Shown piece by piece: positions 24,458 through 32,040 of a stretch of 32,040 bases of DNA (within the stretch, counting starts at the first letter, position 1; each line of letters starts with the position of its first letter). The DNA is taken from positions 1 through 32,040 of the forward strand of contig PCBT01000025.1 in NCBI GenBank assembly GCA_002731375.1. Direction: 5' to 3'. The stretch comes from Rhodospirillaceae bacterium (lineage in GTDB: Bacteria > Pseudomonadota > Alphaproteobacteria > GCA-2731375). The notes beneath the pieces are model-generated. The model saw only the letters and a list, made by a program, of their open reading frames with translations, made no database searches and was not told the origin of the DNA. Both the position numbers and the translations under genes were made by a program.

Positions 24458-25060
24458 ATGGCCATTTTGGAATGCTTTTTCGATTGTTCCAGTCCCTGGA
24501 CCTATCTGGGCTTTCACAATCTGCAGCCCCTGGCCGCCGAGTTGGATGTCGAGATTACCTGGCGCCCAATCCTGGTTGGGGGGCTGTTCAATACGGTCAA
24601 TCCATCCGTCTATCACAGCCGGGAATATCCGGTACCGGCGAAACAGAATTATATGCACAAGGATCTGCAAGACTGGGCCCGTTACAGCGATATCAAGATT
24701 TCCTGGCCCATGACGATCTTCCCCATCAACAGCGTCAAGGCCATGCGCGGCTGTATTGCCGCCGGCCGCCAGGGCAAGCTGGTGCCCTATGCCACCGGCG
24801 TGTTCGAGTCCTATTGGGGCCAAGACAAGGATATCACCCAGGACGATATTCTGGCGGACATCGCCAGCGCCGCCGATCTTGATCCTGTGGAAATGGCGGC
24901 GGCAATGGCGACGGATGAGATCAAGGCCGAATTGCGTGGCAATACTGAGGATCTGGCCAAGCGGGGCGGCTATGGTTCACCTACTTTTTTCGTCAACTAT
25001 GACGATATGTACTTTGGAAATGACCGCATGCCTTTGATCCATGCGGCCCTGACTGTATAG
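24458..25060 (+). CDS. DsbA-family / 2-hydroxychromene-2-carboxylate isomerase-like protein
   Basis: This 200-residue protein has the kappa-class glutathione transferase fold (thioredoxin fold with inserted helices) shared by 2-hydroxychromene-2-carboxylate isomerase. The active-site region is FFDCSSPWTYLG, where the first residues of the family bind glutathione through a serine, and GSPTFFVNYDDMYFGNDRM closes the fold with the cis-proline. No CxxC disulfide motif is seen, so it is not a DsbA oxidoreductase. In known pathways the isomerase acts in aromatic ring degradation. It sits 17 nt after the monooxygenase gene, which suggests a shared catabolic role. The exact substrate is unknown. Confidence 0.88.
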   Translation: MAILECFFDCSSPWTYLGFHNLQPLAAELDVEITWRPILVGGLFNTVNPSVYHSREYPVPAKQNYMHKDLQDWARYSDIKISWPMTIFPINSVKAMRGCIAAGRQGKLVPYATGVFESYWGQDKDITQDDILADIASAADLDPVEMAAAMATDEIKAELRGNTEDLAKRGGYGSPTFFVNYDDMYFGNDRMPLIHAALTV

Positions 25061-25098
25061 TCGGTAACCCACTCCTCTAGTAGACGGACTAGCATCAA

Positions 25099-25992
25099 AT
25101 GACGGCGGATATTATTGACGGCAAGGCCTTTGCCGTGGGCCTGCGTGGCATGGTGGCCCTGCAAAGCGGACAGTTGAAAGCGGACCACAGCCTGGTGCCA
25201 GGCCTAACCGTGGTGATCGTGGGCGAGGATCCGGCCAGCCAGGTCTATGTCCGCAACAAGGGCAAGATCGCAGTGGAAATGGGCTTCCTCTCGGACACCA
25301 TTCGCCTGGCCGAAGAAACGACCCAGGGTCAATTGCTCGACGTGGTCGCAAACTTGAATGAAGACCCCGCCGTGCATGGCATCCTGGTACAGCTGCCCCT
25401 GCCAAAGCATATTGACGAAGGCGCCATTATCCTGGCCATCGATCCCAACAAGGACGTAGACGGCCTGCACCCAATCAATGCCGGGCGTCTGGCCAGCGGG
25501 CAAAGCGCCCTGGTGCCCTGCACCCCGTTGGGCTGTTCCATGCTGCTGGCGGACCAATTCGGCCAGGGCGGGATGAGCGGCAAGCGCGCGGTCATGGTCG
25601 GCCGCTCCAATCTGGTGGGCAAGCCCATGGCGCAGCTGCTGTTGGCGGAACATTGCACGGTGACCATCGCGCATTCACGGACCCAGGACCTGCCGGCCAT
25701 CTGCCAGGAGGCTGATATTCTGGTCGCCGCCGTGGGCGTGCCGGAAATACTGGGCGGCGATTGCATCAAGCCGGGCGCCGTGGTGATAGATGTGGGCATG
25801 AACAGGATTGACGCCGGAGGGGGCAAGACGCGTTTGACCGGCGATGTGGATTTCGATGCGGCGAAAGAGATCGCCGGCGCCATTACCCCGGTGCCGGGAG
25901 GCGTCGGACCCATGACCATCGCCTGTCTGATGGTCAACACGGTGACGGCGGCCTGCTGGGCCGCTGGCATAGATACCGGCCCCGCGGCATGA
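25099..25992 (+). CDS. folD: Bifunctional methylenetetrahydrofolate dehydrogenase / methenyltetrahydrofolate cyclohydrolase
   Basis: FolD interconverts 5,10-methylene-, 5,10-methenyl- and 10-formyl-tetrahydrofolate, using NADP, in the cytoplasm. The 297-residue protein has the full set of catalytic residues at the same positions as E. coli FolD: Y50 and K54 in [11 protein letters not shown]98 in ILVQLPLP and D121 in VDGLHP. The NADP loop GRSNLVGKP and the C-terminal [11 protein letters not shown] are present. Its presence within a run of catabolic genes is common for one-carbon metabolism linked to methyl-group turnover, but it may simply be the housekeeping copy. The ATG follows the isomerase-like gene by 38 nt. 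Confidence 0.97.
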   Translation: MTADIIDGKAFAVGLRGMVALQSGQLKADHSLVPGLTVVIVGEDPASQVYVRNKGKIAVEMGFLSDTIRLAEETTQGQLLDVVANLNEDPAVHGILVQLPLPKHIDEGAIILAIDPNKDVDGLHPINAGRLASGQSALVPCTPLGCSMLLADQFGQGGMSGKRAVMVGRSNLVGKPMAQLLLAEHCTVTIAHSRTQDLPAICQEADILVAAVGVPEILGGDCIKPGAVVIDVGMNRIDAGGGKTRLTGDVDFDAAKEIAGAITPVPGGVGPMTIACLMVNTVTAACWAAGIDTGPAA

Positions 25993-26016
25993 ATTAGGTG
26001 AAGTTGGAGGTTGAAG

Positions 26017-26781
26017 ATGCGTTTTCGGCAGTTTGTTTTCGTGGCCGAGGATTTGGAAACAGCGGTGATCGATATCGGCGCCACCCTGGGCCTGGCGGTT
26101 TGCTACAACGATCCCAATGTGGCTGAATTCGGTCTGCACAATGCTCTTCTGCCCATTGGCGGTGACTTGATCGAGGTTGTCGCTCCCTTCAAAGAAGGCA
26201 CCACCGCCGGACGCTACCTGGAACGGCGCGGAGGAGACGGCGGTTATATGATCATCACGGAATGTGATGACGCCCTGGCCCATCGGGAACGTATCGAGGC
26301 CCTTGGCATACACGCCATCTGGCGCCATGACGACGACGATGCCCACGCTACCCATTTCCATCCCGCCGACGTGCCGGGCGCCATTCTGTCCATCGACGAC
26401 ATGGGCCCGGAAGGCAACCCGGCGGAAAAGCTGTCGCGCTGGAAATGGGCCGGCCCGAATTGGCAGGACTTCGTGCAGACCCAGAACACCGAGGCACTGG
26501 TGGCAGTGGAAATTCAGTCTGATGATCCGGATGCCCTGGCCAAGCGCTGGGGCGAGGTTCTGGACCTGGCCGTCGAGAGCATCAACGGCCTGCCGGCGGT
26601 CAAACTGGACAATGCCCATATCCGCTTTGCCGCCGACACGGACGGGCGCGGCGTGGGCATTGGCGCCATTGATGTCATGCCCGCCAACCGGGCCAATATC
26701 CTGGCCATGGCCGACAAGATGGCACTGCGCCGAGGGGACAGTCAGATCATGCTGTGCGGTGTGCGGGTCAACTTGGTCTAG
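26017..26781 (+). CDS. VOC (glyoxalase-like) family protein
   Basis: This 254-residue protein is built of two glyoxalase-like beta-alpha-beta units in the layout of the VOC superfamily: QFVFVAEDLETAVIDIGATLGL at the start, HNALLPIGGDLIEVVAP, then a second repeat from about 155 with VAVEIQSDDPDALAKRWGEVL. Members are metal-dependent lyases, isomerases or dioxygenases, or binding proteins. The start at ATG 26017 has GGAGG 6 nt upstream; a TTG at 26011 overlaps this site. It follows folD by 24 nt and precedes the composite methyltransferase by 2 nt. No particular activity is claimed. Confidence 0.85.
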   Translation: MRFRQFVFVAEDLETAVIDIGATLGLAVCYNDPNVAEFGLHNALLPIGGDLIEVVAPFKEGTTAGRYLERRGGDGGYMIITECDDALAHRERIEALGIHAIWRHDDDDAHATHFHPADVPGAILSIDDMGPEGNPAEKLSRWKWAGPNWQDFVQTQNTEALVAVEIQSDDPDALAKRWGEVLDLAVESINGLPAVKLDNAHIRFAADTDGRGVGIGAIDVMPANRANILAMADKMALRRGDSQIMLCGVRVNLV

Positions 26782-26783
26782 CC

Positions 26784-28124
26784 ATGAGCGGGGACGCGCT
26801 GAGTGCCAACCAGCGGCTGTATGCGCTGTTTGATCATCTGGGCCTGGAGCGGGCCCATTTCGGGGTGCAGAACACTGCCGAGTTAGATTCGATCATCGCC
26901 GCACGGCCGGAACTATTTGCCTCCCTGGCCTTGAGCGGCCTTAATCGTTTGCAGGCCGAAATTGTTATGCCCGTCGAAGACCGTCTGCTGTTGATGTACG
27001 GCGACGGCGGTGCCGGGGTCGATGCCATGGCAGCCTCGATGCCGTCCCTGCCTAATGCGGAGAGCTATTGCTTCAAGGATTACACGGTCCTGACCTGGTC
27101 CGACGTGGCTGGTGATCGCGGCGCGGAGATCGTGCCAAGATGGCTCGATTTTCTGAAACGGGCCGAGGCGCGGGCGCCGGCTTCGCGGCCAAATACCGAT
27201 CAGCGCACCGGCGAGGTTGCCGGTATTAGCTATCGTATCGCCGGCCCTATCAACGGCGGCGGCCCGGCCCTGGTGCTATTGCCCATGTTGCTGTCCGCCT
27301 CGCAGTGGGAGCCTATTGTCGAGCGTTTGGCGCAACATTATTGCGTCATCTCGCTGGGCGGACGCCATCTGGGTGGGGTTGCCTTTATCGATGGCCGGGG
27401 CACGGACCCAGGCTATCTGCGCGGTGTCGAGATGCATGTTAAAGAGATCGGCATTCAGCCCGGCGAGACTGTGCTGGACGTGGGCTGTGGCCCCGGTTCC
27501 CTGGACCGTTGGCTGGCTCGCAAGACGGAAGGCGCCAACCCGATCACAGCGGTGGATGTGAACGGATATTTCCTGCGCGAGGCCGCCGTCATAGCCAAGG
27601 CGGAGGGGTTAAGCGAAATCATCAGCTTCGGCCCTGGTAATGCCGAGGAACTGCAATTTGCCGACAACAGCTTCGATGTAGTGATGTCCCACACAGTGAT
27701 GGAGGAATGCAACGCCGACAAGATGCTGGCCGAACTGATCCGCGTCGCCAAACCGGGCGGCCGGGTCGGGGTCATGGTTCGGGCCGTGGATATGCGCAGC
27801 CTGTGGAACCTGCCTGTATCGGCCACCATCAAGGAAAAGGTCGAAGCACCCGTGCCGTCGGTAGGGATTGGCGGCTGCGCCGATGCCTCGCTGTACCGCC
27901 GTTTCGGGCAAAGCGGTCTGACCAACCTGAAACTGTTCCCCACCACCATGACCGTCTCCGATCCCGAGGGCTATACCTGGAAATATTACGAGCCGTATCT
28001 GTTTTCCATGCTGGACGATGCCGAGACAGCCGAATGGCACGCCGCCAAGGCCCAGGCCATCGCCGACAATTCCATCCTGCTGGCCCGCTGGCTACACTGC
28101 GCCGTGGGTACCAAGGTGGGATAG
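26784..28124 (+). CDS. Composite protein: alpha/beta-hydrolase fragments plus SAM methyltransferase domain
   Basis: The 446-residue protein has a C-terminal class I methyltransferase domain from about 222 (motif I VLDVGCGPGSLD at 230-241, then TAVDVNGYFLREAA, SFDVVMSHTVMEE and RVAKPGGRVGVMVRAVDM). The first 205 residues look like alpha/beta hydrolase pieces in permuted order: residues 1-120 resemble a hydrolase C-terminal half (FDHLGLERAHF, then a late strand LLMYGDG), and 150-205 resemble its N-terminal strands (GISYRIAGP, ALVLLPMLLSASQWEP). The nucleophile elbow expected after RAHF reads GVQNTAEL, with no GxSxG serine, so hydrolase activity is unlikely. I recall similar hydrolase-plus-methyltransferase layouts, so this is probably a true family and not a frameshift artefact. 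The ATG at 26784 lies 2 nt after the VOC stop. Substrate unknown. Confidence 0.8.
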   Translation: MSGDALSANQRLYALFDHLGLERAHFGVQNTAELDSIIAARPELFASLALSGLNRLQAEIVMPVEDRLLLMYGDGGAGVDAMAASMPSLPNAESYCFKDYTVLTWSDVAGDRGAEIVPRWLDFLKRAEARAPASRPNTDQRTGEVAGISYRIAGPINGGGPALVLLPMLLSASQWEPIVERLAQHYCVISLGGRHLGGVAFIDGRGTDPGYLRGVEMHVKEIGIQPGETVLDVGCGPGSLDRWLARKTEGANPITAVDVNGYFLREAAVIAKAEGLSEIISFGPGNAEELQFADNSFDVVMSHTVMEECNADKMLAELIRVAKPGGRVGVMVRAVDMRSLWNLPVSATIKEKVEAPVPSVGIGGCADASLYRRFGQSGLTNLKLFPTTMTVSDPEGYTWKYYEPYLFSMLDDAETAEWHAAKAQAIADNSILLARWLHCAVGTKVG

Positions 28125-28128
28125 TTGT

Positions 28129-28683
28129 TCAAGGCGAGAACGCCTCAACTGCCCGCGATAGGCGGCTCAGTAACTTTTGCGGCAGCGTGGCTGGAAACGC
28201 ATCGGCCATCGTGCGGTAGTACCAGCGGGTCCCCAGCGGGCCGCCGTTGAAACGATCCCAGACAGACTCCCCCAACAAGCGGTAGTCGGCAAGAATGCTT
28301 TCCGCATTATGGGTCTTGTCGGCAAGAACGACCAACAATGAGCGTTCCGGCTTGTTCGGCAGAGCCGCGATATAGTTTTCCTTGCGCAGACGCCATGGCA
28401 GGCGCGGTTCATCCCAGCTGTCGGTACAGTCGGCCACCATATCGGCGATGCCATCGCCGAACACGGCCCGGATCTCCGCCAGAGTTTTAATGCCGCCCTG
28501 GTCCTCAACCGCGTCATGCAGCAAACCGGCGATCGCCTGATCCTCGTCGCCGCCATGCTCGATGACCAACGATGCCACGGTCATCAAATGGGAAATATAG
28601 GGGATCGACGCAATCTTGCGGGTCTGCGCGCGGTGCAGATCGTGAGCGTAACGAAAGGCGCTATCAAAACGTTCTGTCAGCAT
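28129..28683 (-). CDS. Small HD-domain hydrolase (RelA/SpoT-like single-domain)
   Basis: This 184-residue protein has an HD phosphohydrolase fold like the ppGpp hydrolase part of SpoT/Rel or the metazoan MESH1: TRKIASIPYISH with H32, LLHDAVED with H56-D57 and ADKTHN with D122, the four metal ligands. It lacks synthetase and regulatory domains, so it fits a small alarmone hydrolase that could remove pyrophosphate from ppGpp; a related nucleotide could be the true substrate. The start lies 2 nt after the stop of the MaoC-like gene, so the two are cotranscribed. It ends 4 bp from the convergent composite gene. Confidence 0.88.
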   Translation of the reverse strand: MLTERFDSAFRYAHDLHRAQTRKIASIPYISHLMTVASLVIEHGGDEDQAIAGLLHDAVEDQGGIKTLAEIRAVFGDGIADMVADCTDSWDEPRLPWRLRKENYIAALPNKPERSLLVVLADKTHNAESILADYRLLGESVWDRFNGGPLGTRWYYRTMADAFPATLPQKLLSRLSRAVEAFSP

Positions 28684-28685
28684 TT

Positions 28686-29180
28686 TCAGCCGCGTTTCTT
28701 TACCAGCAATTTCTGCTCGCCTTCCAGGATCAGCTCCCGGCGTTGATTGTGCAGGGTGGAGCGCAAAACCACCACGCCCGTGCTGTGGCCCGGCTCCAGG
28801 GCGACGACTTCCAGCATGGGATAGACCGTATCGCCGGCGTAGAGCGGTTTCAGGAACTTGGAGGATTGTTCAATGAAGGCGATTAGGGCATCGCCAAAAT
28901 AATGCGGCAGCATGCCCGCCCCCGGCGCGGTCTGGATCAAGGCCTGAAAACCATGGGCCAACAGATTTTCGTGCCCACGCGCCTGGCAATACGGCAGATC
29001 ATAGTGGATTGGATGATTGTCGCCCGAAGCCAATTGGAAGGCCGCAAAATTGGCATCCGCGATGGTGCGCGAGGGGATGGGGAATTTATCGCCTACCGAC
29101 ACGTCCTCGAAATAATGCGTCTCGCTCATGGCATGTTTGGCGGGGTCAAAGCTCTCGTCAATATCCGGTTCGCCGCGCAT
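28686..29180 (-). CDS. MaoC-like hotdog dehydratase family protein
   Basis: This 164-residue hotdog-fold protein matches MaoC-type (R)-hydratases: YFEDVSVGDKF at about 22-32, then FQLASGDNHPIHYD and LLAHGFQAL, where the Asp and His of the hydratase motif D-x-x-P-x-H occur. It could hydrate enoyl-CoA or act as a related dehydratase on a thioester or diacid. The ORF is open further upstream, but the ATG at 29180 has AAGGA upstream and fits family length. It is divergent from the M19 dipeptidase gene and cotranscribed with the small HD hydrolase. Confidence 0.86.
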   Translation of the reverse strand: MRGEPDIDESFDPAKHAMSETHYFEDVSVGDKFPIPSRTIADANFAAFQLASGDNHPIHYDLPYCQARGHENLLAHGFQALIQTAPGAGMLPHYFGDALIAFIEQSSKFLKPLYAGDTVYPMLEVVALEPGHSTGVVVLRSTLHNQRRELILEGEQKLLVKKRG

Positions 29181-29246
29181 GAGTTTTTCCTTCCAATGGC
29201 ATCTGCTATAAATTCGCAATGATTGAGGTCGTGAAGGGTATTGAGC

Positions 29247-30254
29247 ATGACGGCGGCGGAACTGCAAGAGAAGGCCTTGGTCATCGACGGCCTGTCTTAT
29301 CATAGCGACGGCTATACGGGTGATTTGCGAACGGGCGGCGTTAATGCCCTGAATGTAACGATCGGACATTTCGAGGCGGATTTTGTCGAAAGCTGCGAAC
29401 AAATCGCCGGCTGGCTGGCGTATATGTCGGCGCCAGACAGCGAATGGGCGCCGATCCGCCAAGCCGCCGATCTGGCAGCGGCCAAGGATGCCGGCAAAAT
29501 CGGTCTAATCATGGGTTGGCAGAACATGCGCCCGGTAGCCGACGATCTGGACCGGATATACCTGTTTCATCAACTGGGCGTCCGGGTGATGCAGCCGACC
29601 TACAATTACCGCAACTTCATGGGCGATGGTAATCTGGAAACCGAGGACGCGGGCCTCAGCATACTGGGCCGTGACGCAGTGCGCGTTTTGAACGAATTGG
29701 GCATCGCCATCGACATCAGCCACGTGGGCGATCATACCGCCCGCGATATCCTGGAGCTATCCACGCAACCCGTTCTGGCCACCCATGTGGATGCGCGCGC
29801 CCTGACGCCCCTGCCGCGCAACAAGGACGATGATATCCTGCGCGCGGTCGCTGACAGCGGCGGCGTCATCGGGGTCAGCGTCTATGGCCCCATGCTGTGG
29901 AACGGCGACCGCAACCGCCGTCCCGGCATCGACGATTTCATCGGTCACCTGGAATACATCACCGAACTGGTTGGCATCGAACACATGGGCTTCGGCACCG
30001 ATATCCCGGTCTCCAACGACCTGCGCCGTACCGCCCAGATCGCCTTAAACCGGCGCCTATGGTCCGGCATATCCGATTACGGCGACTGTTTTGGCCATGA
30101 CATTCCGGCCCGCTATGCCGAAGGCGCCAACAACCACGCCAAACTACCCAACATCACCGCCGCCTTACTTGAACGGGGCTGGGCAGAAGCGGATATCACT
30201 GCCTATCTGGGCGCCAACTTCGCCAAGGTGTTCGGTGAGGTCTGGGGTGGTTGA
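29247..30254 (+). CDS. M19 membrane-dipeptidase family metal hydrolase (divergent)
   Basis: This 335-residue amidohydrolase-fold protein is of peptidase family M19 (renal dipeptidase). Metal ligands visible are H19-x-D21 in SYHSDG, the histidines of IDISHVGD and VLATHVDARA, and the aspartate in GFGTDIP. The bridging glutamate, usually in a GIEGG-like segment, is replaced: this protein reads GLIMGWQNMRP. The clade therefore may not be a true dipeptidase and may act on another amide. No signal peptide is apparent, so a cytoplasmic location is likely. The ATG at 29247 follows a GAAGGG site and is preferred over TTG at 29241. The TauE/SafE-like gene begins 19 nt downstream. Confidence 0.86.
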   Translation: MTAAELQEKALVIDGLSYHSDGYTGDLRTGGVNALNVTIGHFEADFVESCEQIAGWLAYMSAPDSEWAPIRQAADLAAAKDAGKIGLIMGWQNMRPVADDLDRIYLFHQLGVRVMQPTYNYRNFMGDGNLETEDAGLSILGRDAVRVLNELGIAIDISHVGDHTARDILELSTQPVLATHVDARALTPLPRNKDDDILRAVADSGGVIGVSVYGPMLWNGDRNRRPGIDDFIGHLEYITELVGIEHMGFGTDIPVSNDLRRTAQIALNRRLWSGISDYGDCFGHDIPARYAEGANNHAKLPNITAALLERGWAEADITAYLGANFAKVFGEVWGG

Positions 30255-30273
30255 GTGACGATCACACGAAAAA

Positions 30274-31020
30274 ATGCCTGACCTTTTCGCCCTTACCGCC
30301 ATTGGCGGAACATTCCTGATCGCCGGCATGGTCAAGGGCGTCATCGGCCTGGGTCTGCCCACGGTCAGTCTGGCGCTATTGACGGTGACGCTTGACTTGC
30401 CTAGCGCCATGGCACTTTTGCTGGTGCCGTCATTTATCACCAACCTCTGGCAAGCAGTGGTGGGCGGCCAGGGCGGCGCCATCCTGCAGCGGATCTGGCC
30501 GTTCCTGCTATTGGCCACAGGCACGGTCTGGATCGGCGCCATCGCTTTGCGGCAGGTGGATCTGTCACTACTGTCGGCGCTGTTGGGCCTGTTGCTGGTT
30601 ATCTATGGGGTGGCAAATCTGGCGGGCTTACGTTTCAGCCTGACACAACACCAGGCAGCCTGGCTCGGCCCCGTGCTTGGCACCGTCAACGGCGTCTTGA
30701 CGGGCATGACCGGCTCGTTCGTGGTGCCGGGCGTGATGTTTCTGCAAGCCATCGGCCTGCCCCGCGACATGTTGATCCAGGCCATGGGAATATTGTTCAC
30801 CCTCTCCACCTTGGCCTTGGCGGTGGCCTTGCAGCGCAATGCCTTTGTTACGGCGGAATTGGCTGGCCTGTCCGCCGCCGCCGTACCGCCGGCGATCATC
30901 GGTATGATCGCGGGCCAACGGCTACGGCAAAATTTGTCCGAACAACTGTTTCGTCGGACCTTTTTCATCGCCCTACTGGTATTAGGCACCTACATCATAT
31001 TCCGGGCCCTGGGCGGTTAG
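30274..31020 (+). CDS. TauE/SafE (TSUP) family membrane transporter
   Basis: This 248-residue protein is almost entirely hydrophobic with about seven or eight membrane helices and the family features GMVKGVIGLGLPTVSLALL in the first half and GTVNGVLTGMTGSFVVPGVMFL in the repeat. The TSUP family exports sulfite, sulfonates or related organic anions. It follows the M19 gene by 19 nt and is likely cotranscribed. It may export a sulfur-containing or carboxylate product. Its stop overlaps the tail of the convergent luciferase-like gene by 4 nt. Confidence 0.9.
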   Translation: MPDLFALTAIGGTFLIAGMVKGVIGLGLPTVSLALLTVTLDLPSAMALLLVPSFITNLWQAVVGGQGGAILQRIWPFLLLATGTVWIGAIALRQVDLSLLSALLGLLLVIYGVANLAGLRFSLTQHQAAWLGPVLGTVNGVLTGMTGSFVVPGVMFLQAIGLPRDMLIQAMGILFTLSTLALAVALQRNAFVTAELAGLSAAAVPPAIIGMIAGQRLRQNLSEQLFRRTFFIALLVLGTYIIFRALGG

Positions 31021-31961
31021 GCGATTCTCGGCGCAATCTCGGCGGCGAAACGGGCAATCTGCCGCTGTTGCTCCCCAGGTTCCTCGCCGCGATAGCGGAT
31101 GATGAAGCCCTGATAGCCCAGATCGCGAATGCGCTTAAAGTCGTCGATGATCTGGCCAATCGATCCGGTGCCCGGCTCCCGCCCACCATCCTTGGCCGCC
31201 ACCGCGTCACCAATATTGATGAAGAGCTTGTGATGCAGGTGCAGACCGTCAAATGAACGCGCTGCGTCCTGGCAGAGCCTGCGAAGCACCGAGAGATGCT
31301 CGCCCAGCGCTTCAATGCGTAGGCCAACCGACAGCCAGCCATCGGCCAGTCGCACCACACGGCGCAAGGCCACCTTCGAGGTACCGCCAACCAGGATCGG
31401 CGGGTGCGGTCGCTGTACCGAAGCCGGATAGGAATGCACCGGATCGAAGCGATAGGTCTCGCCCTGGTAGGCCACCTCGCCACCCGCACAGATGGCCTTA
31501 AAAATCTCCAGATACTCGTCCGTGACCTTGCCGCGCCTGGCGAAATCGAACGCGTCCAGGGCGGCGAATTCCTCCGCCATCCAGCCGACGCCGGCGCCCA
31601 AGACGATGCGGCCATTGGAAAATACGTCCAGCGTGGTCAGCATGCGAGCCAGCAGAATGGGATTGCGGTGGGGCATTACCAAAACCGCCGTGCCGATTTT
31701 CACTCTATTAGTGGAGCCTACCAGAACACCCATGGTGGCGATGGGTTCAAGCAGCGGTTCATCGAGGGGCACTGGAAAACTACCGTCCACGCTATAAGGA
31801 TAGTTCGAGGCAACCTTGGCCGGAAAGACCACGTGATCGGCCAGCCAGACAGAATGAAAACCCTCGCTCTCGGCCAGCAGGGCAAGTTTCAGAACCTCAT
31901 GGGGCACAGCCAACCGGCCATAGACGCCAACATCCAGCCCAAATTCCATTTCGCTTACCAT
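31017..31961 (-). CDS. Luciferase-like (LLM class) flavin/F420-dependent oxidoreductase
   Basis: This 314-residue TIM-barrel oxidoreductase of the bacterial luciferase family starts EFGLDVGVYGRL, has the segment FHSVWLADHVV, RVKIGTAVLVMPHRNP, FSNGRIVLGAGVGWM and PHPPILVGGTS, all characteristic. These enzymes use FMN or F420; the cofactor is not certain from sequence. The frame is open to 32039; the ATG at 31961 has GGAG 6 nt upstream, and M31 of the long frame (ATG at 31949) is an alternative start. The remaining 79 bp to the window end contain no gene that I can support. Confidence 0.88.
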   Translation of the reverse strand: MVSEMEFGLDVGVYGRLAVPHEVLKLALLAESEGFHSVWLADHVVFPAKVASNYPYSVDGSFPVPLDEPLLEPIATMGVLVGSTNRVKIGTAVLVMPHRNPILLARMLTTLDVFSNGRIVLGAGVGWMAEEFAALDAFDFARRGKVTDEYLEIFKAICAGGEVAYQGETYRFDPVHSYPASVQRPHPPILVGGTSKVALRRVVRLADGWLSVGLRIEALGEHLSVLRRLCQDAARSFDGLHLHHKLFINIGDAVAAKDGGREPGTGSIGQIIDDFKRIRDLGYQGFIIRYRGEEPGEQQRQIARFAAEIAPRIA

Positions 31962-32040
31962 CCGCTGCTCCATATGTTTTCGCGGCCACGATAGGCAAAG
32001 CCGGCCGATAGGGTCAACATCATCTATACTCGGCCCCACC

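Noticed and set aside
1-32040. tRNA, rRNA, IS element, CRISPR and phage signals
   Set aside because: None was recognised by reading; repeats seen were short and isolated. A dedicated scan would be needed to exclude small RNAs.

Overview
The window is a gene-dense stretch of high-GC (roughly 60%) chromosomal DNA, most likely from an alphaproteobacterium of Rhodospirillales-like type. The evidence is a DUF1489 protein (a family I know mainly from Alphaproteobacteria), the protein sequence style, the tight gene packing and the set of soil/marine catabolic families. No RNA genes, insertion sequences, CRISPR arrays or phage genes were seen. The species cannot be named from sequence alone.

Layout. 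1-1655 (minus) is the N-terminal part of an ATP-dependent hydantoinase/oxoprolinase A subunit that runs off the window. It is divergent from a six-gene plus-strand operon at 1759-10111: class I aminotransferase, alpha/beta hydrolase, class IV (branched-chain type) aminotransferase, hydantoinase B, hydantoinase A and a thiamine-diphosphate enzyme of the acetolactate synthase/benzoylformate decarboxylase type. The gene ends overlap or almost touch. The set suggests ATP-driven opening of a cyclic amide, transamination, and decarboxylation or ligation of the resulting 2-oxo acid.

The most notable locus is at 10116-13077 (minus). A PrdB/GrdB-like reductase gene (10573-11448) is interrupted by one in-frame UGA at 10963-10965, exactly where the family has the redox motif CxxC. 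It reads UPVC and is followed by a perfect 7-bp stem with a 5-nt loop at the spacing expected of a bacterial SECIS element, so this is very probably a selenoprotein. It lies downstream of an acyl-CoA dehydrogenase gene and a frameshifted DUF427 gene. Just beyond its stop codon lies the orphan C-terminal half of a DmsC-like membrane anchor (10116-about 10540), a relic of a lost or rearranged molybdoenzyme operon.

13172-20016 holds mixed single genes and pairs: phosphotriesterase homologue, crotonase-family protein, serine beta-lactamase-family hydrolase, an unrecognised 42-residue ORF coupled to an SLC13-type transporter and DUF1489, then DUF2062, a hotdog thioesterase and a glutathione S-transferase. 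20187-28124 is a plus-strand run of catabolic and C1 genes: acyl-CoA ligase, methyltransferase, Baeyer-Villiger-type monooxygenase, DsbA/HCCA-isomerase-like protein, folD, a VOC protein and a composite hydrolase-fragment/methyltransferase protein. 28129-31961 carries a small HD hydrolase and a MaoC-like protein (minus), an M19 dipeptidase-family protein and a TauE/SafE-like exporter (plus), and a luciferase-like oxidoreductase (minus).

Together the genes suggest an aerobic heterotroph that takes up and degrades cyclic amides, alicyclic acids or ketones and organic acids, and that also makes selenoproteins. All substrates are inferred from family membership.
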